From Mya arenaria (Eukaryota > Mollusca > Bivalvia > Myida > Myidae), in NCBI RefSeq assembly GCF_026914265.1, contig NC_069132.1, positions 29,134,932 through 29,198,931 on the forward strand: DNA of 64,000 bases, given 5' to 3'. The position numbers were made by a program, and so were the translations under genes. This document shows positions 36,290-50,700 of this stretch, piece after piece (positions within the stretch are counted from its first letter, which is position 1; the number at the start of each line of letters is the position of its first letter). The notes beneath the pieces were generated by a model. That model worked only from the letters and a program-made list of their open reading frames with translations. It was not told the DNA's origin and did no database searches.

Positions 36290-37466
36290 TAAATGTTTAT
36301 TTCCAGACGATTTTTATGTGATCACCACTTGAAATTATAGCCCCCATTTAAGATAAAATTGAATATTTACGATAATCTGCGTGCATGGATAATGAACTTT
36401 TGATAAGAGCTATTATTTATGAAAATTAAACAATTTAAAGCAAATGTTCGTTACTCGAAAAATGAAGATAAAAATTGAAGCTGAAAATAATAAATTTGTT
36501 TTTCCACGAAGGTAATAACCTCACATGAAGGTGCAAAAAAACATGTGGAAATAAAATTAACATTTAGGTATATATTTTTGAAGATAAGGTTATCTTAATA
36601 GCTTTTTTTTGTAAATTGTATTTTAGATTTTAGAAGGTGATTTGCTTAGCATTGAAGTGTTAGGAAGTTTTAATCGACAACTCAATTTCAAGTTTATAGG
36701 CTATTTCAAGCCATACCAACATGTACGGACGAGGCGAGAGTGTTTGGAGTGACCTTACTGTGATGGTCAAAGAAAAATCATCCGATTTAAGACAGATTTG
36801 GAGACTTATTTCTAATTGGCTTTTCCCTGTAACCAAAATTGCCTAAATTCGAAAATCTTACACTTAATACAATCGATTCAGTCATTTCGCCTTGTTGGTC
36901 GATTAAAGCTGGGGACGATTAGAGGTCTGGCCGCGAAACCGTATGGCCTAATTATAGGGTAGGGCATAACTATAAGTAATATGGGGTTGTAGAAATCCGA
37001 TTTTCAATGTCCAACTTTGTTTCAAATTTAATGAAGCATTTTGTCTAGTCATGGATTTATTGAAGTAATTGGTTAGAATTTTAAGATTTTTATTATGACT
37101 AGTTTTGGAAATTCAACGTCAGCATCTTATTTTTAGTCATTTTCATGATTTGCTTACATGTATGTCTGGTATTTATTGGGATTTTTTTATATTCAACTTG
37201 TTTAATAAGACGTGATAACACTTAATTTATCACAAAACTTTGGATGCTTTGAGGCTTTTAACATACGTTTATGAATCTTTGGACATTACAAAATACGGAA
37301 CATATTTAATGTTTGGATTCCAAATGACAAACGAGCGTTGATTGATCGTCAAGTTTTGGCCTGTAGATAGACGAAAGTAAAAGCAGTGGCTTCATTTATT
37401 AAAATAATTACCCACTGAAACAAAAACATCCGAATTACTTGTTAAACAAATACCCTTATTACGACG
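36290..37466. other. Intergenic region, one weak frame
   Basis: At 36721 a 41-codon frame starts MYGRGESVWSDLTVMVKEKS. It lacks support beyond composition. The rest is AT-rich and unremarkable. Confidence 0.3.
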
Positions 37467-38179
37467 ATGGATGGCTACGGAGGCATCCAAAAAGTGTCGT
37501 CTGCGCGGGAGGACGACCTTGACATTTTCCCAAACTCAGAAGCAGTCGACTTTGAAAAAGGCAAAGATCATACATTGTATAACCTCCTTGATATGGAAGT
37601 TTACAAATTAGAGAAGATGGTCAAGAGTTTGGAAAATTTGGAACGTGCTCTGGAAACAACAACGACAAAACACCTAACAACATCGGATAATACTCAGACA
37701 AGAGGCGCAATTGATAATGAGGTAATGTTATTGACGCAAACTGTTATCTTTATATTGTTCAAACTTTGGAAGTTACATTTACGTGTTTAGCACTCAGGAA
37801 GGTCTTTGACCAGATTAATCACGGAAGGGTTCTACACAAACCCATAGTCACTGATATAACGGGAGATAAGGTGTGTGTTTAGTGTAGCCATAAACCAAAG
37901 GCATCTTATCGTGTGCGTATTTCTTTAGTTCTTAACCAGGAAATGAACGTAAGCCATGATTAATATTTGTATGAATTACATATTTCAACTAACATTTAAT
38001 GATATTCTTTTATTATATCTATATAACCAGTTTACTCAATTATATATTTCATTTCTCTATCTGTTGAACGATCACAGGAAAAATATCTCCACGCAGTTGA
38101 CAGAATGACTTTTCAAATTTTATCAGTGCTCAAGTCTACAAAGAGACACTGCAATTTGTATGCATTGCAATACATTTAA
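37467..38179 (+). CDS. Predicted small two-exon gene, unknown
   Basis: Exon 1 (37467-37721) starts MDGYGGIQKVSSAREDDLDI and continues with a coiled-coil-like stretch LDMEVYKLEKMVKSLENLER before a donor GAG|GTAATG, phase 0. An exon at 38078-38179 after GATCACAG reads EKYLHAVDRMTFQILSVLKS and ends in TAA in the matching phase. Another acceptor at 37789 would give a frame that stops after 18 codons. The predicted product has about 118 residues, with no known domain. Which 3' exon is used is uncertain; exon 1 is the firmer part. Confidence 0.45.
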
Positions 38180-38765
38180 TTAATCGTTTTGACCTTAAAC
38201 GGGATAAGCCGTGTGAAAATTAATGAAAGCTAAATTCCATTGCATGAGAATGCAGAAGATTCATTAAGTTGTCACACCAAGGGGTTCGCATTCCAGCCAT
38301 GGGGTCAAATTTGGCACTTGCTGTTTCCCGACCCCACTGCGTACAGGTAGATATATGGAATAATCCCCGTATTTCCGCGTAGATTATATAGCTCAGCGAA
38401 TATTTTGTTATCTCACTTATTCTTTCTAAAGTATTTTAAAGGGTACTCAGGAAAATTCCAATTTTGCCATGAAACAGGTCAACATTAAAACATAAGATTC
38501 AAGTTGACAAAAACATGGGTGTTGTTTTCTGTTTAGGTTAGTGACATTGTGTCGAACATGACAGTGTAGCACAATATTGGTGATGAATTTCACTGAATGT
38601 AGCTATTCTGCTGAAAATATAACAAACTAGTATTGAAAGACAATTGCATCGATCTCCAAATGTTTTAATAATTAAAGAAATTAATAGATTATAGAAGTTG
38701 TTGATAAATATGGTTTGACAAATCTAGCATAATGTTCCCTTCCATTATTTTTGACTTTAATATTA

Positions 38766-38974
38766 TACAGTCGAACCCCGTTGACTTGAACTGCCAGGGA
38801 CCGGCGAAAATACCTCGATTCTCGGGAAATTCGAGCCAAGGGGTATTGCTAACATTTCGTAGAAACAATCGGTCTTTTACATCAAGTTCGAGCTAACGGG
38901 AAATCGAGTCGAGCGAGTTCGAGCCAACGGTGAATTAGAGCCGAGCTAGTTCGAACAAACGGGGTTTTACTGTA
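38766..38974. mobile_element. MITE with TACAGTCGAACCCC ends (copy 3)
   Basis: Both ends are clear: TACAGTCGAACCCCGTTGAC and ACGGGGTTTTACTGTA. The right half contains three tandem variants of GAGTTCGAGCCAACG, so this copy has expanded internally. Confidence 0.8.
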
Positions 38975-41260
38975 ATTCAATTAGGTGGCGTATGTAGACA
39001 TCTATTTTAATATATAAATTGTAAACTAATGTTCATTTTGAGTATGTATAATGTTTGAAAACCCTCAATATGCTTAAGGTATACTGTCTGTGACATGAGT
39101 GTTGATGAATAAACTTGTGAACTTGAAACTGCTTGGAAACAATGCCTTTCCCTATAATAAACGAGCTATTTAAAAAAAACACGACGTATCACAAAGTTTT
39201 CATTTATAAAATACAGTTCTTCAAAAAAAATCAAATTGAAAGCACATTATACATGAGTTGTGTATGCAATGTGATGAACATAATGTGCAGAATGTTTTGC
39301 AAGTTGTATTATTTGAAAAAGCTGCTTTTCATGTAAAAACCTCTGTCGAAATACGCGTATATGACTATCATAACATGCTTATGTAAGGCTTTGTATACAG
39401 ACGCATTCTCGATATACATGTATATGCACTTTCAAACTTGTATTTCTTATGTAAATAATTTTGAACTTCTGTACCTAAATCAAAACACTTTGTTGCTGTT
39501 TTCACTCATCGAAGACATAATTGGATCATTATGCGAAAGGTTAATGTACCGTCAGTGGGTAACATGAGGATAGTTTTCGTAAAAGACATGTCAAACTTTA
39601 TTTGAACAAGCTTAATGGTAAGTCCTAATTGATGCCTTGATCTTTCTTTTATCGTCCGAAGAGATTTTTGCGTTGAATTTGTCGTTCTTTACGTCGTTTA
39701 AATTCATCTTTCTGATCACAGGGCTTAGTTATATAACCACCACAGAGGATTTCACTGTTAAAAGTAATTATATCACAATTAAATCATAAAAACTGCCGAC
39801 GATGGGGGTAAGTTTATCTCTCAAAAGTAATTTGTTGTTTGTTCGAAAAACACGCGGACGCCTTACTTGACACCAGTCTATTATCAATTTACCGGAAAGT
39901 TAAGGTCAACAATCACTATTTATTTTTATTACCGCACCCGTCAAAAGATGAGCGAAAACCTGTATGAAATTCATCTTTCAAGTTAGGTTTTTAAGCTGAT
40001 TACTCACGGTCATTTCTGGAAAAAGTCTAAGGTAAGTAAATGAGAAAACACTCTTTCATGTGTTATAACGATCACTTGTCTACTTTATATGCCCATCCAA
40101 ATGTTCCCCTGGATCCGCGGAGTCTTGAACTGAAGTGTATGTTTATCAAGGGAATGGGCTTATGAGCATTTGCAGTCTTTTGCAGAGCTCATCAATGCCA
40201 TCATGTTCTTTCTCGTACGGGAAGGGAACACAATAATACATTCATTATAATGCGGATCATGCGTTCCATGTTGCATATATTTCATCAAAAGTTTATTTAG
40301 CATAATTTTGTTCTATTAATGAGCAATTAACTCATTAATCATATAAAAAAAAATTAAGCTGGTATACAGTGTATGTGTGGATTTCATCACATAGTTTGAA
40401 AGTTTTATTCTGGTTGTTTGGGATTTATTTTCTTATTTAAAGGCCGTGATTTGAACACCATACAGAATCAAATCCTGTCTGTGTTTCTTCAAAACAAGAA
40501 TGTGATGACAACGGTTTACCTTTTTATCGAAAAGGCGAATTATTTTGACATTATTAATTTGGATTTATGTGTATAGGATAATATCACAATTGCTGTCTTT
40601 TTTTCTGTATTATTCTTCGCAGCACTGTAAATTGTCTGCAATTGAAAGGTATTGTGTTAGTTTTCCGGAAAAAAATATCCTGTGTGGATAACTGTGGAAC
40701 TTCAGAAGGATGTTGGTCTGATGAAAAATCATGATAAAGTCATGTTTGATAACGAGGTCTTCTTGGAGTTACCAGGAAAAATGGCAACTTTGGGAATCAA
40801 TTCTAAAGTTTTTTTGCTATTATGAGAAGATGCCTGTTGTGGATTAGCTGAGAAATTTTTGTTTACACTTCGTGATTTGCTTAACAACTTGGACAAAATC
40901 TGAACAAAATAATTGAAATTTGGTTATGTGTTAATGATTTATATTATCTCTGGAAGCATCAAGTGTTCAGGGATTGTGCTTCTGTTCATTCCAGGACTAT
41001 CTTTTTTACGTCTGTGTATAAACATGTTTGGCCAAGCTATGGATTTTGGGGTGCAGTTTCAATTGTTGAGTGAAAGGGTATATAATTATGGAATATTTAA
41101 GCAGATTTTACGATAGGTAAGAAATGTTACATTTCACGAAAAATAAATTGTATCAAGTATGTCTGCAGTCACTACATGTGCCTTTTATTTACTATTTGAT
41201 AATTTATAATCATGGGGTATTATAATCATGGGGTATTGAAGCTTTTGGAAATGATAAAAA
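38975..41260. other. Intergenic region, no gene supported
   Basis: AT-rich with many short frames on the plus strand. A protein-like stretch at about 40660-40905 carries an in-frame TGA and is treated as unsupported. Confidence 0.35.
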
Positions 41261-41267
41261 ACAACAG

Positions 41268-41470
41268 AAATGTGTGGCTGTCAGGTTAGGGCAGTGGTTA
41301 GCGCACTCGCTTCTCACCAAGGCGATCCGGATTCGATTCCTAGCCTGTGCGCATGTGAGTTTGGTTAGTGGTCACCAAGTCGGACAAGTGGGTTTTCTCC
41401 GGGTACCCACACTCTCAAAATCGTGGCAACGAGAGTGGCATAGTATAAGTTATCATAACTTTCTCACAAT
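41268..41470 (+). mobile_element. tRNA-derived SINE
   Basis: The head GTCAGGTTAGGGCAGTGGTT and GATTCGATTCCTAG form A and B boxes. They are followed by GTGGGTTTTCTCCGGGTACC, a conserved body segment common in invertebrate tRNA-derived SINEs. The 3' end is not sharply defined. Confidence 0.65.
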
Positions 41471-41505
41471 CGTTGTAAAACATATAATGTTTAATCTAAA
41501 AACAG

Positions 41506-41641
41506 GGATGAAAGCTGCACGGCGAAGGCTTCTTCGTTGTGTTGCTACTCAGAATAAGGTTTTGTCCAGAACAGACAGTCTCATTAAGAATAATTTACTG
41601 TCTACTGTTGTCAATACTTGCAGATGCGTGTTTTTGCTGAC
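41506..41641 (+). CDS. Possible internal exon, unknown
   Basis: After an acceptor AAAAACAG the frame reads MKAARRRLLRCVATQNKVLS then RTDSLIKNNLLSTVVNTCRC and reaches a good donor GAC|GTGAGT. The coding look is moderate; neighbouring exons were not found. Confidence 0.3.
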
Positions 41642-41790
41642 GTGAGTACTTTTTTCTCTTACGGAAGAACATAATCACTATCTCTCGTGTATTGCGTCCA
41701 TATATATATATCACTATCTAAGAAGACGCACCGGGCCTGTGAATCGCCACCGCCTCCATGCTGGGTCTCAAATGGAGTTCTGACAACTTT

Positions 41791-42008
41791 CTAATGTAAA
41801 AGAAATTTGAATTCGAGTGTTACAACTGTATTACTGATAATTTCTTGTCGTTGGGGACTTCCAAGACATTTACACTTCGTGAGACAAAAACTGCTTAAGA
41901 TCTCTTCTAAGGCTGCACGCATTTGTCTATGTGAACATTTGTCTTCCTCTGAAGCCATATAAAGGTTGTCTGGGCGAACATTACCAGTCGTCAATAGATA
42001 CAGATATA
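41791..42008 (-). CDS. Possible last exon, unknown
   Basis: A minus-strand frame with TGNVRPDNLYMASEEDKCSH then RQMRAALEEILSSFCLTKCK and a TAG stop. A possible acceptor is CTCAG just upstream. Not recognised; it may derive from a mobile element. Confidence 0.35.
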
Positions 42009-42027
42009 GAAGCTGAGTACAACGCAT

Positions 42028-44471
42028 TCATTCTCGGGGACGTTCTGCTGGTTCAAGATAAGGAGAAAAGCTATTACAATTAGGTTCAAATAGATAATCG
42101 GTACATAAGTAGGCATTGCCAGTACCTTCTTCAGCGTGTTGTTGATACGTGTTTGTATGTGTGTGCGTTTTTATGAAATTACCTTATTTCGCACGGACGT
42201 GCTGAAAGGTAGAACTTTACTTTAACACGAAACTTTTTCCGTGCTTTTAATAATATATTAGTTAGAACTTTAGTTTCAGACTGAATCTCAAACTTTCTTA
42301 CCAATATTTTTTCTTATTTTTAACAACCCTAAACATTACTGTATAGTGAACGTCATGTTTTTTTTTTATATCTGGCAAAGCGTATGTTTGCCATAATTGT
42401 AAGTAATGATTATCAGTAATGATGTATTTACGAAATGAGCTCTTTGTGTAAATAAATCACCGCTCAAGTGCCCTCTTCGATTTTAATGAATCTGTAATGG
42501 TTATGTTCCCCTATGACTGAATGCGCGGACCCTTAAGAAAGCTTGGAACTTCAAAGCTAAGGGACGGCATAATCTTCCCAGTGAAACATAATTGACTCAT
42601 AAATAGTCTGCAACAAACGTGTTCCGCCTTTAATGTTTGTAAGTGTCCAATATCTGCAAAAGCACAGTATTTATGATTTTCAGTGTACATCACTGTAAAA
42701 AACATGAGTATGTTTCTATGAAATATAAGATATCTATACATATTTAAATATTTGAATTGCATTGTGAAACAAATTGACCAAAATTGAGGATACTTTCAAA
42801 GTACGATTGTTTAATATAGAAATCCTCAATTTACGCTTTAAAATAAGATTGACAAAAATCGAAACACTTAAGATCCCTTTGGGAGTATGGTTACAACATC
42901 TCTGCATGTTACTTTTGCGAGATTTTACTGGCTTCAGAACGCTGACCTTGCGCAACCAGTATCGATAAATTTCAATAAATGATTGACAATTCGTCTGTGA
43001 AATGTATTACAAACGATTAAGGGGAATAAGTGTCGCTTATTTCTCTCTATCAATCATTTGCGATGGAAGTGGCCGGTGAAATTATTACTTTGATGTTTTA
43101 GTTCCCCGCGGTGAAGAGCGAATTTAACCATGTCAGCAAAATAATGAAACTATCGGTTTCGATGTGAAAACTATATTGACAACCTATTATGGAGATTAGC
43201 ATGGCTTCATTGCCAGGATATCAGACATGTTGTAGCGATTCCGTCCCTGTTAAGGTGTAAACATGAACATTCCACCACTGTTCGCTTGTTGCTGATTTTT
43301 TTGCCAATATTGTTAGTCAATTGCCAATAATTTTTGAGAAATTACATTGGAACTGTACATATAATCTGGGACCAATAACAGGTCCAACACCCAGATATTA
43401 TTGGTAATTGGCATGAGAACTTATTGACTTGTCAGAGACTACTGGACAATCAAATGATTTTACTTGTAATTCCAATTTTCTTGTCGTTATATTTTCTTGC
43501 GGATACAAAATTGACTTATGGCGGGAAATAATGTCAGTAAATGATAGCAGAGACAATTAAACGACATGATGTTTTATAAGCGCTCAAACTCAGGGATGAG
43601 AGCGGACTTTCAGAGTACCATTTTCGTTTTAAATTTTCTGTTGTCACTCTAACATTCCAGACATTTATTTTTGAATTTAGAGAGTGTATAAGTACATGTA
43701 GACACGTTCGTGATGTAGATTTTAAGAATCTATAAAGATAGAAGTCCAACATAAGTCCGATACATTTTTAAATATCAGATATATATCGAAAATGATATAG
43801 GACCTTTATCCTCACAGTTGGTGAAAATCTTTATTCTTGAAAAATATGACCTCCCTTTTCAGGTCACTAGATTGTACGATTATTTGTTTTAAACTTCAAA
43901 TTTAATTATCTCGATTATGATGAAAACAAAATACTAATATATATATATTTAGCAAGTCATGAGCCAAGCTTCTTTGAGCTTCAGTTGGACATCTGGCACA
44001 GCATGAAAATCCAATGTGATAAAAGTGGAGAGAACTGAGTTTTATGTTGCCATATAGAGAAAAAGTAAATCTGATAATGACATTTATGTGAAGCTTCAAG
44101 TTATCTGAAAGATTGTCAAACCAATAAAGGATGGATACTTCAGTCACATAGGCCCGATTTGGGCCTGATAGGTTGCAGACAAGATAGATATTGGTTGGAC
44201 TTATATCCAATTGGCAAAGCGATATGGGATACATATCTTTAACAATATCTATCTGTTATATGCAATGTCTTGGTCTGATATCTATCCTATTGGGATTGTT
44301 GGCTTGGACGTAAGACTTCCATACCAAATCAGATTGAGTATTTCAGATGAAACAAGCATGTGTTTCAAGATTAATTACATGTTTATTGCATTTATTAGAG
44401 GAACAACTAACAAAGAATCAGTATAACTTGTTGAAGATGTCAATTCTGATTGCCACTGTTTGTCATTCCAG
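42028..44471. other. Region upstream of the plus-strand gene; no gene supported
   Basis: Contains local inverted repeats (near 42770-42860 and 43290-43420) but no exon that I can defend. A 5' non-coding exon of the gene starting at 44490 is expected here or further left. Confidence 0.35.
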
Positions 44472-44705
44472 ATAAAGCCCAGCTTCATAATGTCAGAGGG
44501 TCGACCACCAAGATCTGGTATCCCGCTGTTCAAGAGACGAACGCCAAAGCCAGGGAACACAGTACCTGTAGATGCTGTGCGGGCCCCACCAAGCGAGGGA
44601 TCAGGGGACGAGTCTGGGAGCCCCCGACCACCACCTTCTCCCCCCATAGACATACCTGGGCAATCAAGGGAGCCCTGGGAGGAGGATGAGGATGAGGAGG
44701 AAGAG
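44472..44705 (+). CDS. Plus-strand gene, exon with start codon
   Basis: The 5' part (44472-44489) is untranslated; coding begins at 44490 and gives 72 codons. The sequence before the acceptor is pyrimidine-rich. The ATG lies in TCATAATGTC; an alternative in-frame start further upstream would fall in the intron. Confidence 0.75.
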
Positions 44706-47700
44706 GTTTGTGTTTGTATGACTCACTGTTTCTGCACATATTGAGGAGTGAAAGTAGAAGGGTTTCTTGTGCTTCATTATTTAATGTCACTTAAAACCTT
44801 TTTTGTTAAGGATAATTAAGTTGTGTGAGACTGGTCTAGTGGTATAGGTGTCTGCCAAGAGCTCACTGAAGGGGTTGAGAGATGGTATGAGTGATCTAGG
44901 GGTATATTTGTCATCCTTTCACCCAAGAGGATGTTTGATCCCCACCAGGGGTGCTTTTTCATGACCTCTCACAAAGGTCACTATGACTGGTTTCTACCCA
45001 TGAAATTGACTCGTGAGTCTATAAGCAATCAGCTTTTGTCACAATCAAGCTTAAAGATATTGGTATTAACTAAGCACCCAGTAGAAGCAGTCTTTGTACA
45101 ATCAACCAGTTAACTTATGACTGAAATACTAAAGATAGATTGATATATTAATCAATTGATTTGTACTTCAAATGTCTATTTTTTCAATGGCTCATATCAG
45201 GGCAGAATCATATTGCATCTTTGTCATCTAAAGTTCATTTGATGATTGAGGATGACTTTAAAAATCGGATTACTTTAAAGTGTGGGATTATTTTACTTGC
45301 AGGAGCTTTAGAATTATACAAGGCATTGAAGGCAACATTATTTTTATGTCAGAAAATGTATACCTAGAATATTTGCATTGGTGATTAAATCAGTGTTTCT
45401 TGCTGCAAACATCTGAACTTGCATCACAGCTGAGTGTCTCAAATCGTTTGTGGAAGAATTTACTACCCCATTACTTTGCCTGTCTGGTGAATTTGCCATG
45501 AACAGACTTAATAATTAGTTTGTTAATCATCCAAATTCCCTAGTAACAAGTTTCTCCTTGTTTACTTAAGGTAAATTACAATACAGACACCTGTTCATAT
45601 GTAAAAGACTGGTAGAAATATGGAATTCTGATAACTGAATAAAGGAAACAGATAAGTTAATTTAACTATTACAGGCCTTTTTATCTGACAAGAATTCGGC
45701 TCTATTCCCAGTACTAACTTGACCCTAAACTGTGTTTGAATGAAGAGTTAGTGTAAGAAACAAACTTGATAACATTCTTTGATCTTTTCTGTGTATTTTT
45801 TAAGGCGTTCTTGTTAATTTAATGACAAAATTGGAATTCTGATATTAGTCAAATGACACATTTCACCCAGTAACAAAGGCCCTGTCCCTCTTCCCTATTG
45901 CTTTTTCCATGTTTTCCACCTATATTGGTAAAAATAATATTTTATCAAAATCGGGGAAAATGATTAACATTTCATATCAATTAGGAATTTCAAGCTACTT
46001 TTATTTATTATACCTCACTCCCTTTATCCCCTATACAATATATAGTATACATCATTAGCCAAAAAAAATTCATTCTTTCACTGCACTGTTACCAGCTAAG
46101 CCTCGACTGACAGTGTTGGCTGGGTTGACAAGATGCACTGCTCCCCTCAAGGGAGGTAATATTGAAGTGCATCCCATTTTTACATGCAGATGGTCATACT
46201 GACTGTGTTTATTTATTTTTCTGTACATGATATCCATTAGTGAATATCCAGTATATATATAAAATACAGAATATAAATTTTCTTGGGTCAAAAACATTTT
46301 CCTGAGCTTTTTGATAGAATTAGGGGAAATAACTCCTTTAGGTATGTAAAATCATCGAATTTCCGAATGAAAAAATGAAACAGATAATATTGTAATAAAT
46401 AAGGATGTATACTGGGTCATATGTATTAAGTTATGTTTTATGAATTATTTTGAGGCGTAGATTTTATAAATCTGAATCTGATATAAGGGATGTCCATATT
46501 CAGCATTCATAAATAAGTATATATAGGCAAAGTTATGACATACTGTCAATATAAATTCATTGTAACTCCTCATTATAGTATAATACAATACTTTATAATC
46601 TTGTTTAATAGAGTTATTAATTCATCAAATTATCTTGAACTTTTTGGCCATTTTGTGTTTAAAGAATGGTGTTTCTTATTTATATTTTTTAATTGATCTA
46701 AGTGACAATACAAAAAGTTTTAAAAAGGAGAGTATATTAATTGTAAGGTTGCACAATGCTCTACCGCATACATCACCACAAAAATTCATTCAATGGTTTT
46801 GTTCTTGAAGTGAAGTTAAAATTTATCTCTTGTCACCTACAGGCGTCCTGATCATGCAGGGAAGAAAAATAATGTTCACGAAGCTTGTTATCGGAGGGTA
46901 TGAAAGAAGATTTAACGCGTTTTTAATCCATTGACATGCATGCTAAGGCTTAAGGCAAAACGGGAAGTGAGAAATGAACTGTGGAAAGAGAATAATTTGA
47001 ATTGTAAATATTATCTTGAAAGAAAAACAAATGTGATACATCCGGAACAAAAAATGTAAGGAGCTGTAATGGACATCATTTAAGTCATAACAAAGACTGA
47101 TTATCCAAAAAAAGTATTGTAACTGGTATGTCAAAGGGACTGACGGGATTTTATGATGACAATGATATTTTACCTACTCACTTAAATTTTGTTTCATTGA
47201 GTTAGTTTACATACATTTACGAAAAAATACCAAACAGCAACTGACAGATCTAGCAATCATTTAAACAGAATTGCTCTCAGTGGTCAGAAATTAGCTCAGG
47301 GAGAGCAATATTTGATAAGCATTTAGAGAGCTCATTTTTCTACATTTTGAACCCTGTGTGTAGGAGTGTAAATGCATCATGACATGTCGAAATAGCTCTT
47401 TTTCAATAATGTTTCAAGCACTTTTATGCAATATAGAGAATGTTCCTCTCACATTTCGTAAATAATAACTAATAAAAGAGCTCTAATTTCGGCTTTCAAT
47501 GATTATGTTTATTTATTTTAACAAGCTTTTTGATAATGTTTCATACAAAAAATTTTTTGAAATGTTTGACCAAATAAAATGTGAATTGGTCCCTTTAAAA
47601 GTGTGTTATGTTTGCAAATGTTTTTGTGTATTTGCTGCAAATAAATTTCTTGTGTCAGAAATAATGGCTGTCATCATGTTCGCAAATCTGCAAATTTGTC

Positions 47701-50700
47701 ATGTTGGCTGGGAACTTTTGTTTTACAAGGAGCTTTACTAACGAGAGGTACTCTTGGGAACAATTATGCTAATGAGTTGACAATGTAAATGCATTTAGAT
47801 CTTGTCAGGATAGCATTTATCAATTTTTGAAATTGTTCATCGCCAGTTAAAATTGTTGACATATGCACAACCAACCCAAACAAAGCTGTTTTGTCTGATG
47901 TCAAAGATATAGTCAATTAAACCAATGGAGAATAATGTGCGCACAAGACCATAGTTGAATGTACTTCGATGGCATTCGTTTTGTTCACATGTTTTTGAGT
48001 GGTGTTTTTTTTATTCTTTTTTTTTTTGCATGTTTTTAATATTCGCTTATTAACATATCGACAGTGTGATTTTTTCTTGTCAGAGATGTTGCCCTTGATA
48101 GCTTAGCCTATGTTTTTAATAAAAAACAGGGAATCCTAATTTGCATATTTTAATATTAGTGTATCGGTTATGTCACCGTGTCATAATTAAAAACTCATTA
48201 ATCATTTGCGTGCATTTTTCACTACGAACCCTGCCATATTTTGACAGTGGGTGCCTGTTAACATATACCAGAACAGATGTGTTTATTAAATTTGTTTTTT
48301 GGCATTCTGATTTTAATTCATATTTCTATTCCCCAGGGTTATGATGTAATGGTTTCTAACAGCATGCTCTTTTCATTTTCACCCCGATAAAATTGACAAA
48401 CTTGAAACTGATAGTGTTGCCAGTATCGATAAATCAGAAATTTGTAGTTGAAATGCTATTCCTGTCTAAGAAAAAGAATGAAGAAAACAGGTTATACAAT
48501 TAAAAAATCTAAATTAAAAATCAAATTTTGTCTGGTACCCTTTATGTCTGGTGCTGAAAATACGCCCTTAACGATTTTTGTGCAATCTTAAGAAATAGTT
48601 AGGTCAGATGGCACTAACTTTATTTATGTGAACAATGCTATGCACAACACAGACTAAGGTCATGTGGTACTAGATTTGTTAAGAATCTGAGGTACAATGC
48701 CTCAGGTTATTTTCATAAATGGAGAATTTGTTTTGCCATCAACATCAGTTTGTTATTTGAGTATGTTTGTGTAAGGAGTAAAAATAACCAAAAGCAAGTA
48801 ATTGTTTGCTTCTTTTACGATTAGGCAGTTCAGACCATTTTCTTTACCTATATCTCCTTCTGTTTAAGAATTTCCAAGCATTATGCTCGACTCTTTAAAA
48901 TCAATTCTTCACATTGAAAATCAACACACCGAAGGTTGAGTGGGTGAAACCATGGATAGGTGTGAGTTGTGGTAACTGTGACTAGGTGTAAGTTGGGGTA
49001 ATGGGGTAACTGTGACTAGGTGTAAGTTGGGGTAACTGTGACTAGGTGTAAGTTGCGGTAACTGTGACCAGGTGTAAGTTGGGGTAATGGAGTAACTGTG
49101 ACTAGGTGTGAGTTGCGGTAATTGTGACTAGGTGTAAGTTGGGGTAATGGGGTAACTGTGACTAGGTGTGAGTTGCGGTAATTGTGACTAGGTGTAAGTT
49201 GGGGTAATGGGGTAACTGTGACTAGGTGTGAGTTGGGGTAATTGTGACTTAAGTGTAAGTTTGGGAAACTGTGACTAGATGTAAGTTTGGGTAACTTTGA
49301 CTAGGTGTTAGTTGGTGTAGCCTTGACGAGGTGTAAGTTGGGGTAACTGTGACTAGATGTAAGTTTGGGTAACTGTGACTAGGTGTAAGTTGGGATACTT
49401 GTGACTAGGTGTAAGATTGGGTAACTGTGACTAGATGTAAGTTTGGGTAACTGTGACTAGATGTAAGTTTGGGTTACTGTGACTAGGTGTTAGTTGGGGT
49501 AACTGTGACTAGGTGTAAGTTGGGGTAACTGTGACTAGGTTGTAAGTTGGGGTAACTGTGAGTATGTGTAAGTTGGGGTAACTGTGACTAGGTGTTAGTT
49601 GGGGTAACTGTGACTAGGTGTTAGTTAGGGTAACTGTGACTAGGTGTTAGTTAGGGTAACTGTGACTAGGTGTGAGTTGGTATAGTATTGACTTGGTGTG
49701 AGTTTGTGGAGCTGTGGCTAGGTGTAAGTTAGGGTAACTGTGACTAGGTGTAAGTTGGAGTAACTGTGGCTAGGTGAAAGTTTGGGTAACTGTGACTAGG
49801 TGTTAGTTGGGGTAACTGTGACTAGGATTAAGTTGGGGTAATTGTGACTAGATGTGAGTTGGGGTTACTGTGACTAGGTGTTAGTTGGAGTAACTGTGGC
49901 TAGGTGAAAGTTGCGGTAATTGTGACTAGGTGTTAGTTGGGGTAACTTTGACTACGTGTAAGTTGGAGTTACTGTTAATAGGTGTTAGTTGGGGTAACTG
50001 TGACTAGGTGTGAGTTGGGATAACTGTGACTAGGTGTGAGTTGGGGTAACTGTGACTAGGTGTGAGTTGGGGTAACTGTGACTAGGTGTGAGTTGGGGTA
50101 ACTGTGACTAGGTGTAAGTTGGGGTAACTGTGAATAGGTGTTAATTGGGGTAACTGTGACTAGGTGTGAGTTGAGGTAACTGTGACTAGGTGTAAGTTTG
50201 GGTAACTGTGACTAGATGTAAGTTTGGGTAACTGTGACTAGATGTAAGTTTGGGTTACTGTGACTAGGTGTTAGTTGGGGTAACTGTGACTAGGTGTAAG
50301 TTAGGGTAACTGTGACTAGGTGTTAGTTGGGGTAACTGTGACTAGGTGTTAGTTGGGGTAACTGTGACTAGGATTAAGTTGGGGTAATTGTGACTAGGTG
50401 TTAGTTGGGGTAACTGTGAATAGGATTAAGTTGGGGTAATTGTGACTAGATGTGAGTTGGGGTTACTGTGACTAGGTGTTAGTTTGGGTAACTGTGACTA
50501 GGTGTAAGTAAGGGTAACTGTGAGTATGTGTAAGTTTGGGTAACTGTGACTAGGTGTTAGTTGGGGTAACTGTGACTAGGATTAAGTTGGGGTAATTGTG
50601 ACTAGGTGTTAGTTGGGGTAACTGTGAATAGGTGTAAGTTAGGGTTACTGTGACTAGGTGTTAGTTGGGGTAACTGTGACTAGGTGTGAGTTTGGGTAAC

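Noticed and set aside
40660..40905. Protein-like frame with a single in-frame TGA (possible selenocysteine)
   Set aside because: One stop in about 80 codons is not rare by chance, there is no SECIS-like element that I can see, and no family is recognised.
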